Part shown: piece after piece, positions 1 through 5,898 of the stretch
Layout: every line of letters starts with the position of its first letter
How positions within the stretch are numbered: the first letter of the stretch is position 1
From: Candidatus Aenigmatarchaeota archaeon
GTDB lineage: Archaea; Aenigmatarchaeota; Aenigmatarchaeia; PWEA01
Length of the DNA: 8,337 nt
Direction of reading: 5' to 3'
Assembly (NCBI GenBank): GCA_003554235.1
Contig: PWFY01000018.1
Coordinates: 1 to 8,337, forward strand
Notes under the pieces: model-generated
The model's database searches: none
The model's input: the letters and a program-made list of their open reading frames with translations, nothing else
Told to the model about the DNA's origin: nothing
Position numbers and translations under genes: made by a program

Positions 1-700
1 AAACAAGATTATAGACACCGATGGTGAAATAATATTCGACCACAGTGGAGGACACAGTGCCTGTAGAGGTCCCGCAAGTGCTTTAGCAGGAAGCTACGAT
101 GAACTCAGCATCTACGAAGGATGCATAGTTGTGTCTGTAATGGAAGGTGGTGACTCCTGTGTATTATGGGGGTTTGAAGAAGGCTCGATGATACAAAACG
201 AAGAAGGTAAAACTATGAGGGAGATGGGTAATGTAAAGGACTACACGGGCATCGGTACTTTTGATCCTGTAAGAGACATCGCGATAGGTGACGAAGTTGA
301 GATGAGAGGAGACGGTCGACATCCATCACAGAGGATATTGCTCCAGACCTACGCAGATGGAAAACATAGCTTTGAGCTGGCCAGTCCTATAGCCTGCTAC
401 TCGGAAAAACGAGGGGGAATGGTGATAAGGAGACCTCTGGACGAGGCCTGTGAAAAATATTGCCACACACATTATGACACTGAAAAAATACCATATGCCT
501 CGCGGTGTGTAGAGGACACAGATGAGGACTTGAGCCCACTGTGGACTGGGCTACCTGATATGATAGAATACCAGCCGGAAGGCTACGACAGTGTCGAAGA
601 ACTTTGTCCACTGGAAGAAGACAACGACGAGGACTATGGCAGTCCATATTGTCTTTGTGGACCCGAAAGACACTACTACTGGGAGGTTTACGAAGAATAA
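1..700 (+). CDS. Family A Cys-rich exported protein, copy 1 (5' end cut off)
   Basis: The reading frame is open from base 2 to the TAA at 698-700, giving 232 residues, so this is the C-terminal part of a gene that begins before the window; the internal GTG at 131 is not its start. It aligns with the two genes downstream: a lone Cys (SACRG), EGC, then a Cys followed by WGFEEG, the motif HPSQRILLQ, PIAC, DEACEKYC, and a terminal YCLC followed by YYWE. The ten cysteines match the last ten of the 14 in the next two proteins, so the missing part probably holds the N-terminal anchor, a CxxxC and a CxC. The product is strongly acidic and was probably extracellular and disulfide-bonded. No known domain is recognised and function is unknown. 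The next gene starts 14 bases after the stop, suggesting co-transcription. Confidence 0.88.
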   Translation, partial: NKIIDTDGEIIFDHSGGHSACRGPASALAGSYDELSIYEGCIVVSVMEGGDSCVLWGFEEGSMIQNEEGKTMREMGNVKDYTGIGTFDPVRDIAIGDEVEMRGDGRHPSQRILLQTYADGKHSFELASPIACYSEKRGGMVIRRPLDEACEKYCHTHYDTEKIPYASRCVEDTDEDLSPLWTGLPDMIEYQPEGYDSVEELCPLEEDNDEDYGSPYCLCGPERHYYWEVYEE

Positions 701-714
701 AAACGGGGGTTTAC

Positions 715-1911
715 ATGTTCAAACAAAAAGGTGTTACACCTGCATCTGTAATCAAGATTGTTGTAGCCCTAATAATCACTCTACTGGCGGCAACAGCAAT
801 GGTAGGAATCTTCCCAGGAATAATGGGCGCACTCTCCGAAACAGATTATGCGTGCCCCGCCTTCTGTGGACTCCAGGCAGAGATAGAACAATACGACGTT
901 TATGATGTTGTGTTTCCCTCCGTCTTATCTTACATAGGAGCTGACATAGGCGAAACCTCGGAAGCAATCGCCAACATTCTTGCAGACGAGCTTATACAAC
1001 CGAAGGCCCTGGGCTGTTACTGTGGTGTGGAAAGCAGGGAAGGAAAGTATATACATTTCCATACCGATGGCGAATTTGACGAAGGTTCTGACAACCATGA
1101 AGATGTTTCCATCAGAGAGTTCCACCTGACAGACCAAGACCCTTCGATACATCTACAATACGACATCACGGACAGCGATGGAAATTTCCTTTTCAAGCAC
1201 AGTCCCATTGAATATTTGCCGGGTGAAATTGATAGTGATATTTATGATGCATTCTTAGATACCCTTGAGCAGGAAATGACTGAAGGTTGTGAAGAGGCGA
1301 TAGACCACACGGAAGCAGAAGATATGGGCATAAACTATCTGGAGGATTTCGACGACCAAGAAGGTTGTGTGATACTTTCCACAGGAGAACACTGCCAGAT
1401 ATGGATCTTCAATGAAACAACCAGACTTACAAACGAAGGAGGTAAAACGATAGAAGATATGGGTGATGTACTTCATGTGTTTTCAAAACACGGCGTAGAC
1501 GAAAAGCTGTCATATCCAGTTGATCCTGTGAGTAATCTTGCTATCAATGACAAGGTAGTGGTCTACGGCGGCCACCGACATGAATCACAACGGATGCTCC
1601 TCCAGAACTACAGAGATGGTGAATACCCGTTCAATATATATCCCCCTATAGTCTGCAACAGTACTATACAAGATCACAGAAAAGCAAGCATAGAGATGGA
1701 TGAGGCTTGTCTGGAATACTGTAAAGACGAAGGCAAGGTTTTCTGGTCTTCAGATTGCCATGAGTTTGCGAAGGAAGGCTACACCCAGCTCGAGGAAGAA
1801 TACTACACAGGAAGTCTTTGTCCATGGCCTGATGAGCCCCATTGTATGTGTGTATCAGGGAAGGAATACCAGTGGGAAACGGTAGTAGAAGACCGGGGCT
1901 TCCTAGGTTAA
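715..1911 (+). CDS. Family A Cys-rich pilin-like membrane-anchored protein, copy 2
   Basis: This 398-aa protein is probably anchored or assembled through its N-terminus, with an acidic ectodomain outside the cell. The ATG at 715 is chosen because it yields a normal N-terminus, MFKQKG then a helix at about residues 11-31; the open frame back to 604 overlaps the upstream gene and makes no sense. KQKG followed by a helix resembles a class III (prepilin) signal, with cleavage inferred after Gly6. Cysteines lie at 47, 51, 101, 103, 192, 218, 227, 314, 332, 336, 348, 369, 377 and 379. Motifs shared with copy 3 are GCYCGV, REFHLTD (134-140), SQRMLLQ (291-297), a Cys four residues from a Trp (227-230) and ACLEYC. 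Sequons are at N233 and N315. A CxxxC...CxC unit occurs at both ends (47-103 and 332-379). A GGGGG run ends five bases before the ATG. No known family is recognised; an adhesin or pilus-tip role is inference. Confidence 0.9.
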   Translation: MFKQKGVTPASVIKIVVALIITLLAATAMVGIFPGIMGALSETDYACPAFCGLQAEIEQYDVYDVVFPSVLSYIGADIGETSEAIANILADELIQPKALGCYCGVESREGKYIHFHTDGEFDEGSDNHEDVSIREFHLTDQDPSIHLQYDITDSDGNFLFKHSPIEYLPGEIDSDIYDAFLDTLEQEMTEGCEEAIDHTEAEDMGINYLEDFDDQEGCVILSTGEHCQIWIFNETTRLTNEGGKTIEDMGDVLHVFSKHGVDEKLSYPVDPVSNLAINDKVVVYGGHRHESQRMLLQNYRDGEYPFNIYPPIVCNSTIQDHRKASIEMDEACLEYCKDEGKVFWSSDCHEFAKEGYTQLEEEYYTGSLCPWPDEPHCMCVSGKEYQWETVVEDRGFLG

Positions 1912-1919
1912 ATATTAAA
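1908..1919 (+). promoter_or_regulatory. TATA-box-like archaeal promoter for the 36-aa gene
   Basis: TTAAATATTAAA is centred about 31 bases before the ATG at 1945. An archaeal start site about 25 bases downstream would give a leader of only a few bases. It overlaps the TAA stop of the preceding gene, so the small gene may have its own transcript. Confidence 0.55.
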
Positions 1920-1944
1920 GGGAAGGTTGCGAATAGTTAGGTAG

Positions 1945-2055
1945 ATGACTGAGGAAAAAGGCGATATGCAATCTATGGTTTTTTTGATTGTTACCATAGC
2001 TATATTTGCAGCAGTTCTTGTGATTATGATCAACATCTGGAGGGCTTACTTTTGA
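1945..2055 (+). CDS. 36-aa single-helix membrane microprotein with Lys-Gly signal
   Basis: ATG at 1945 to TGA at 2053-2055 encodes a 36-aa protein. It begins MTEEKGDMQS, runs straight into a helix (about residues 11-31), and ends IWRAYF. The EEKG followed by DMQS and a helix resembles the class III signal of short archaeal pilins; cleavage after Gly6 would leave a peptide of about 30 residues that is nearly all helix. The gene sits exactly between two family A paralogs, with a TATA-like box upstream at a leaderless distance, both of which support it being real. Its N-terminal KGDM is also seen in the 239-aa protein at 4022. A role as helix-only pilin, assembly partner or small membrane regulator cannot be distinguished. 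Confidence 0.65.
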   Translation: MTEEKGDMQSMVFLIVTIAIFAAVLVIMINIWRAYF

Positions 2056-2064
2056 AAGAGCCCA

Positions 2065-2069
2065 GTGAT
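2065..2069 (+). promoter_or_regulatory. Shine-Dalgarno-like GTGAT deciding the start at 2074
   Basis: GTGAT matches part of the archaeal anti-SD complement (GGAGGTGAT) and lies four bases before the ATG at 2074. This favours that ATG over the in-frame GTG at 2065, which would be part of the binding site itself. Confidence 0.5.
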
Positions 2070-2073
2070 TATC

Positions 2074-3471
2074 ATGGTGGAGAAAAAAGGTAAGATAGTT
2101 TTAGTCAGAAAGATTATAACAGCTCTTATAGTAGGCGTTCTGGTCCTTACTGTTATAAATTCAATGGCAGAAGCCTTAAGCATGTGGGAAGTCGGCTGTG
2201 ACAAGTTCTGCTCCCTCCATGTAGAAACGGCGGACTACCCGTGGTATGCGTGGGTCCCTAGCTGGGTGCCTGGGAGCGATGTAAGCTGGTCAGAAATATT
2301 AAGGGATCAAGCAAAACAACTCAGAAACAATATGGCAGACCCGGAATCACAGGGCTGTTACTGTGGTGTTGCCGAAGGGACTGGGAGATTTATACACTTA
2401 CAGGGTGGGATCAGAGGACAGGACGAAGATCCAAAGGTCAGGGAGTTCCACCTAACCGACGATCCTATGGATGCACATCTCGGGATGGAACTACCAAACT
2501 GGGACTTTGATCACACAGGAGCCCTTGGAAGATGTAGGGAGGTTGTTGCAGAATACGGAAAGGTAGATTTCAACCCACAGGTTAATACAATCCCAGAATT
2601 GGAGAGAGCAAGCTCTTGTATAATAGTTTCTGAATGGGAAGAAAGGGATGGATGCAGCATATGGCAGTTTGAAGAAGGCTTCGAGATAGATGAAGATGCA
2701 GAAGGAGATACCATAGAAGAACAGGCCTTGGAACAGGAGAAGCTTGTAAATGTAAGCATGGTTGCCGACGACGAAGACGAATGGAACAAGGATGTGGATT
2801 TGGTCTCGGCACTTGAGTTTGGTACAGCAATTGATCAGGGCGATGAACACGCTTCCCAGAGGATGCTTCTGCAGCACCCTGATCTGGATGTAGGACTTTT
2901 CAGAATCCCGGCACCGATAGCATGCAGATCAAGGGGGTTGGAAGAAAGAAAAATTACACACATGCTTGACAAGGCCTGTAAAGAACACTGTGAAGACGAG
3001 GAGCTTTTCTACATGGGTTCGGACTGTGTCGAAGAACCAAGGGGTGTATACGAACCTGTGCCTGTTGAATACATAGAAGAATACGGACTCGAAGGCTTCT
3101 GTGATGAAGGATACCCTCACTGTATCTGTAGAGGAGAAACACAATACTACTGGGAAAGCGACCATGAGTTCATACACGACTCTGATTACATAATGGCCCC
3201 TGAACCCGAAGACAGCAGCAAGACCCTGCCGGATGTCAACATAACCTTTGCAGTCAACTTTGAACATCCGCCGGTAAATATAACTGTAGAGGTGTTCGAA
3301 GAGGAAGATGAATTTTTCACATACGAAGAACTGGAACGTAACGAGGTTGGATTGGTTGAAATCGATGAAATAGAGCTTAACCCAAGGAAAAGCTACACCT
3401 GGAATGTAAGTCTAACGGACTCGGTACACCAAGAGTTCTCAAGATCGTTTTCCTTCCAAACACTCTCGTGA
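2074..3471 (+). CDS. Family A Cys-rich pilin-like protein, copy 3, with C-terminal beta-sandwich-like extension
   Basis: This 465-aa protein starts MVEKKG, with a helix at about residues 13-29, and then an acidic ectodomain. Cysteines at 42, 46, 95, 97, 154, 182, 194, 284, 302, 306, 318, 343, 350 and 352 match those of copy 2 one for one. It shares GCYCGV, REFHLTD (123-129), SQRMLLQ (261-267), PIAC, ACKEHC and CICRG followed by YYWE. Unlike the other copies it continues for about 100 residues after the last Cys pair. This tail (about 384-465) has alternating hydrophobic residues, three sequons (N389, N402, N444) and a late KSYTWNVSLTD...FSFQT pattern. That pattern is reminiscent of fibronectin type III or Ig-like domains, but it is a pattern judgement, not a search result. 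The inferred role is an extracellular disulfide-rich subunit, perhaps an adhesin. The stop lies 53 bases before the next chosen start. Confidence 0.9.
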   Translation: MVEKKGKIVLVRKIITALIVGVLVLTVINSMAEALSMWEVGCDKFCSLHVETADYPWYAWVPSWVPGSDVSWSEILRDQAKQLRNNMADPESQGCYCGVAEGTGRFIHLQGGIRGQDEDPKVREFHLTDDPMDAHLGMELPNWDFDHTGALGRCREVVAEYGKVDFNPQVNTIPELERASSCIIVSEWEERDGCSIWQFEEGFEIDEDAEGDTIEEQALEQEKLVNVSMVADDEDEWNKDVDLVSALEFGTAIDQGDEHASQRMLLQHPDLDVGLFRIPAPIACRSRGLEERKITHMLDKACKEHCEDEELFYMGSDCVEEPRGVYEPVPVEYIEEYGLEGFCDEGYPHCICRGETQYYWESDHEFIHDSDYIMAPEPEDSSKTLPDVNITFAVNFEHPPVNITVEVFEEEDEFFTYEELERNEVGLVEIDEIELNPRKSYTWNVSLTDSVHQEFSRSFSFQTLS

Positions 3472-3482
3472 AAACTGCAAAG

Positions 3483-3494
3483 ATTAAAATAAAA
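3483..3494 (+). promoter_or_regulatory. Possible TATA box before the microprotein cluster
   Basis: ATTAAAATAAAA lies about 37 bases upstream of the ATG at 3525, within an AT-rich 53-base spacer. A second AT-rich run (3502-3513) is too close to the ATG to be its TATA box. The element is weak and could be chance in an A-rich spacer. Confidence 0.35.
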
Positions 3495-3524
3495 GGGGAG
3501 AAAATAAAATATTTGGGATTTTTC

Positions 3525-3689
3525 ATGGAAAGCAAAGGTTTGGCCGGTGGGCTGGAAGTACAGACGGTTGTGATAATCATATTCATACTACTGGGTCTTG
3601 CAATAGGAGGTGTAATTGCCCTCGGTGGAATGGACGCAGTTCAGGGCCTTCGAAGCACCTTCATGGAGTTCATGGTAGGAATAGTTTGA
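3525..3689 (+). CDS. 54-aa single-helix pilin-like microprotein
   Basis: The ATG at 3525 gives a 54-aa protein starting MESKGLAGGLEVQTVV, with a long helix (about 12-35) and a short amphipathic tail ending MEFMVGIV. An upstream in-frame GTG at 3468 overlaps the stop of the preceding gene and would add a basic 19-residue leader; the ATG is preferred because it places SKG at residues 3-5, as in the neighbours. A Glu six residues after the Gly recalls the conserved Glu5 region of type IV pilins, a loose resemblance. It is the first of three consecutive genes for single-helix proteins, followed after seven bases by the next. No family is recognised. Confidence 0.68.
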   Translation: MESKGLAGGLEVQTVVIIIFILLGLAIGGVIALGGMDAVQGLRSTFMEFMVGIV

Positions 3690-3696
3690 TGATATT

Positions 3697-3864
3697 ATGA
3701 AACGCAAGGTAAAAAATTCAAAAGGAAGTCTTCTGAGCCTGCCGCTACCTGTAATTTTTCTGCTGATAACCCTCTTTTTCCTCACAGTCTTAATACTAAG
3801 TATATATTCCGGCGGCGTGGAAAGCATTACAGATTTATTTATACATACCATCCAAGGGATGTAG
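3697..3864 (+). CDS. 55-aa single-helix pilin-like microprotein
   Basis: ATG at 3697 to TAG at 3862-3864 encodes a 55-aa protein. It begins MKRKVKNSKGSLLSLPLP, then a very hydrophobic helix (about 18-36) and a short tail ending IHTIQGM. The basic N-terminus ending in NSKG before the helix fits a class III signal, with inferred cleavage after Gly10, though the two prolines just after it are unusual for a pilin helix. It starts seven bases after the previous stop, and its own stop overlaps the ribosome binding site of the next gene, so translation of the three small genes is probably linked. Function unknown. Confidence 0.66.
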   Translation: MKRKVKNSKGSLLSLPLPVIFLLITLFFLTVLILSIYSGGVESITDLFIHTIQGM

Positions 3865-3868
3865 GTGG
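3864..3868 (+). promoter_or_regulatory. Ribosome binding site GGTGG for the 48-aa gene
   Basis: GGTGG ends five bases before the ATG at 3874, good Shine-Dalgarno spacing, and its first G is the last base of the preceding TAG stop. It is one of the clearest SD sites in the window and supports the reality of the 48-aa ORF. Confidence 0.6.
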
Positions 3869-3873
3869 AAAAG

Positions 3874-4020
3874 ATGCCGAAATTGAGCGACATGATGACG
3901 ATATTTGAGGAGAATACAAAAATTGTATTCATCTTACTGGTATTCGCCCTGATGTTTGCTGTATTCTATGTTTTTATAGAACCTACTATAGACGCATTGA
4001 TGGGATCTCTGGGGTACTAA
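3874..4020 (+). CDS. 48-aa single-helix membrane microprotein without Lys-Gly signal
   Basis: ATG at 3874 to TAA at 4018-4020 encodes a 48-aa protein. A 15-residue N-terminus with mixed charges (MPKLSDMMTIFEENTK) leads into a strongly hydrophobic helix (about 17-34), then IEPTIDALMGSLGY. It is the only visible N-terminus in the window that lacks Lys-Gly before the helix, so it may stay as an uncleaved membrane protein while its neighbours are processed. It has a good ribosome binding site and ends one base before the next ATG. Its job could be assembly or anchoring, but nothing in the sequence settles this. Confidence 0.68.
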   Translation: MPKLSDMMTIFEENTKIVFILLVFALMFAVFYVFIEPTIDALMGSLGY

Positions 4021-4021
4021 G

Positions 4022-4741
4022 ATGAAGATGAACAAGGGAGATATGTCGGCGAGCAGGATAATATTTTTAGCCATAAAGATAGTTATAGGTCTTGCAGTCA
4101 TGATCTTTGTAGCAAACCAGGTAATAGGAATTGAGACAGGGTGCTCGCGACACGACGAAAATCCTGCGGCCTGTATAAGGGACGTTGGATGTAGGCCCTA
4201 TCCCTTTTTCACAGGCGGGAGGTACGGCGAAGATATAGTCTGCGTGGCATCCGTACGTACCCCCGACAATATGTTCAACGCTGTGGAGGACGACGACTGT
4301 TTCTGTCCCGACGATTATGGATACCAGGAAGTACTGGACGGAGGGAGTGAGTACTACGGCATGTGTGTAAACGACAACGACAATATAATAACCTGTACAT
4401 ATACCGACGATTATCCCTATCCATTTCCCGAAGAGGTAGAAAAATGCAATGGAAGGAACCATGGTGAAATCTGGTTGGACGATGACGATGAGCCTGTCAA
4501 ATGTTGCGACGGAACTCCTGGAACTGGAGGGGATGTAATGGTGTGTGATGAAGACTCCGTAGAAGAAAGATGTGTACAGGCAAGATGCTACAAAGATGTA
4601 GAACACGTTACACACGAAGTAATAGACACATACCTTGCCTACCAAATAGACTACCTGACTCTTACGCCTCCGGGACATGGAATTGGAAGTTATATATTCG
4701 GAGAGGACGAATATTATCGATGGGCTCCACTCTACCGCTGA
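4022..4741 (+). CDS. Family B 14-Cys pilin-like membrane-anchored protein, copy 1
   Basis: This 239-aa protein starts MKMNKGDMSASR, has a helix at about 12-36, and then an acidic Cys-rich ectodomain. Cysteines lie at 41, 51, 57, 74, 93, 95, 115, 125, 142, 161, 162, 175, 184 and 189, an even number compatible with seven disulfides. Motifs shared with the next gene are GC then ENPAAC, YGEDI, DCFCPDDY, YYGMC, KCNGRN followed by GE(I/V)W, and CCD. After the last Cys there is a 50-residue tail without cysteines, rich in Tyr and acidic residues. A second in-frame ATG at 4028 would also keep the NKG, so the exact start is open; a GGGG run at 4011-4014 could serve either. It begins one base after the previous stop. 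No known family is recognised; an extracellular binding or pilus-tip role is inference. Confidence 0.88.
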   Translation: MKMNKGDMSASRIIFLAIKIVIGLAVMIFVANQVIGIETGCSRHDENPAACIRDVGCRPYPFFTGGRYGEDIVCVASVRTPDNMFNAVEDDDCFCPDDYGYQEVLDGGSEYYGMCVNDNDNIITCTYTDDYPYPFPEEVEKCNGRNHGEIWLDDDDEPVKCCDGTPGTGGDVMVCDEDSVEERCVQARCYKDVEHVTHEVIDTYLAYQIDYLTLTPPGHGIGSYIFGEDEYYRWAPLYR

Positions 4742-4757
4742 ATAAAGAGATTATGAA

Positions 4758-4769
4758 TTTTAAATATAT
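4758..4769 (+). promoter_or_regulatory. TATA-box-like promoter for family B copy 2
   Basis: TTTTAAATATAT is centred about 32 bases before the ATG at 4795, in a 53-base spacer between the two family B genes. A start about 26 bases downstream would fall near 4789, giving a leader of only a few bases. It overlaps an in-frame ATG at 4768, which argues against that codon as the start. Confidence 0.6.
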
Positions 4770-4794
4770 GCTAAGTCACTCTTTAAACGTTAAT

Positions 4795-5430
4795 ATGCTT
4801 AGGAAAAAAGGTGATCATGTAGCCATAGGAGAAAGTCTTTGGCTTATGGTTTTGGTAATAATAGCTATAATCATCATAGTTTCTGTTTCTCACTTCATGC
4901 TCGGTGGGGAGCCGGGCTGCGAAAGATATGACGGCAATCCAAGGGCCTGTATCGGGGATGGGGAATGCCATCCTGTTATAAACTTCGCCGAGGGGGAGTA
5001 CGGTGAAGACATAGCCTGCAAAAGAGCTATGAGAAGACCCAATGAAGACTTCAACGCCGCCAGAGACCCAAGATGTTTCTGCCCAGACGACTATGAACCG
5101 GTGTACGACGAAGATAGTAGATACTACGGTATGTGCTTAAACCAACGTGGTGGTGAAGACTACATCGTCAGATGCTACTACACCCTGGAATACCCGCATC
5201 CAAAACCTGAAAACGTGGATAAATGCAACGGCAGAAACTACGGGGAAGTCTGGGACGGTAATGAATACTGCTGCGACAATGGCAACAAACTTGAGTGTGG
5301 CGACGACGCAGACTACGGAGAAACCTGTGTAGGCTCCGTTTGTGTTGAAGACGCCGATGAAAGATGGAGAGACAAGGTTCCATACCTTATAGATTCGGAC
5401 GCATGGGTACCTAGGTACATGTACGACTAG
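4795..5430 (+). CDS. Family B 14-Cys pilin-like membrane-anchored protein, copy 2
   Basis: This 211-aa protein starts MLRKKGDHVAIGES, has a helix at about 15-36, and carries cysteines at 42, 52, 58, 75, 94, 96, 114, 127, 144, 159, 160, 168, 178 and 183. All 14 correspond in order, and mostly in spacing, to those of the gene before it. Conserved stretches include YGEDI, RCFCPDDY, YYGMC, KCNGRN and a Cys-Cys pair. The tail after the last Cys is about 28 residues, shorter than in copy 1. The frame is open far upstream, but the ATG at 4795 is preferred because it puts RKKG just before the helix and lies close behind a TATA-like element. The protein is probably exported and disulfide-bonded; no known family is recognised. 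A separate promoter suggests the two copies can be expressed independently. Confidence 0.88.
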   Translation: MLRKKGDHVAIGESLWLMVLVIIAIIIIVSVSHFMLGGEPGCERYDGNPRACIGDGECHPVINFAEGEYGEDIACKRAMRRPNEDFNAARDPRCFCPDDYEPVYDEDSRYYGMCLNQRGGEDYIVRCYYTLEYPHPKPENVDKCNGRNYGEVWDGNEYCCDNGNKLECGDDADYGETCVGSVCVEDADERWRDKVPYLIDSDAWVPRYMYD

Positions 5431-5455
5431 TGCGGAAGACAACAAACCACTAAAA

Positions 5456-5465
5456 GATTTAAACC
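5456..5465 (+). promoter_or_regulatory. TATA-box-like promoter for the 137-aa gene
   Basis: GATTTAAACC is centred about 25 bases before the ATG at 5485, the distance expected for a leaderless archaeal transcript. It lies in a 54-base spacer with no other visible feature. Confidence 0.55.
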
Positions 5466-5484
5466 GTCAGAGGAAACCATAAAT

Positions 5485-5898
5485 ATGCCAAAAACAAAGG
5501 GACAGGCTTTCAAATCCCTTGTCCTTATCCTCATGATAGTACTGCTTATACTGATGACCGCAGCCTTTGGAAACATATTCATGGCCTTGTTGAGGATGTC
5601 TGCAGAAACCGAATTCCACCTAAGGATGACAGAGATATCGGCCGCAGCGACCACTTCCAGTTCCTTTCAGGAACACACGGTTGTGGCTGAGCACCTTCCC
5701 AGTCAGTGTGAAGAGCTTAGGTTCTGGAACCACACCCTCAGGGGAGTATTCCACCCAGCAGACATATTTTATACAACGTATGTACCCCCTGATAATCTGA
5801 CGGAAGATGTTGATATAAGGGCCGAATGTGGATTCATAGCCGGTGTGGTATTCGAAAACGGCAGGATAAAAACCGAGGTGTCTGAAGACTATGTCTAA
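5485..5898 (+). CDS. 137-aa pilin-like exported protein
   Basis: The protein starts MPKTKGQAFKSLVL, with a continuous hydrophobic helix to about residue 37, then MSAETEF and a Ser/Thr-rich stretch (about 52-60), followed by a small ectodomain. KTKG followed by Gln resembles the K-G-Q start of class III archaeal prepilins. The length and the long N-terminal helix leading into a compact domain suit a minor pilin. Two cysteines (75 and 115) could form one disulfide; sequons lie at N82 and N104. Its TATA-like element suggests it opens a new transcription unit that continues into the next three genes. Its last eight bases overlap the start of the following gene, which suggests translational coupling. 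Homology to a named family was not recognised. Confidence 0.85.
   Translation: MPKTKGQAFKSLVLILMIVLLILMTAAFGNIFMALLRMSAETEFHLRMTEISAAATTSSSFQEHTVVAEHLPSQCEELRFWNHTLRGVFHPADIFYTTYVPPDNLTEDVDIRAECGFIAGVVFENGRIKTEVSEDYV

Noticed and set aside
604..714. Upstream-extended start for the 398-aa protein
   Set aside because: It would overlap the preceding gene by about 97 bases and place a basic non-hydrophobic leader before a clear Lys-Gly signal at the ATG 715.
1015..1860. CxC and CxxxC motifs as zinc fingers or iron-sulfur sites
   Set aside because: The proteins have an N-terminal signal and helix and acidic ectodomains, and the cysteine number is even and fixed; extracellular disulfides explain this better.
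1974..1987. T-run as a transcription terminator
   Set aside because: The T-rich stretch encodes part of the helix of the 36-aa protein, and no other signal supports termination there.
2491..3267. Several minus-strand frames of 82-128 codons
   Set aside because: All are opposite the 465-aa family A gene and overlap one another; they look like by-products of its acidic codon use.
3468..3524. GTG start adding 19 residues to the 54-aa protein
   Set aside because: It overlaps the preceding stop codon, runs through a likely promoter spacer and gives an unusual basic leader; the ATG at 3525 matches the neighbours.
4067..4678. A 203-codon open frame on the minus strand
   Set aside because: It lies entirely opposite the family B gene at 4022, which has a paralog, conserved cysteines and a signal. 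Genes rich in Asp and Glu codons give few stops on the opposite strand, and the translation is a Val/Tyr-rich string without sensible start or motifs.
4570..4794. Upstream-extended start for the 211-aa protein
   Set aside because: The extension overlaps the preceding family B gene and crosses a TATA-like element; the ATG at 4795 gives the RKKG-helix N-terminus matching the paralog.
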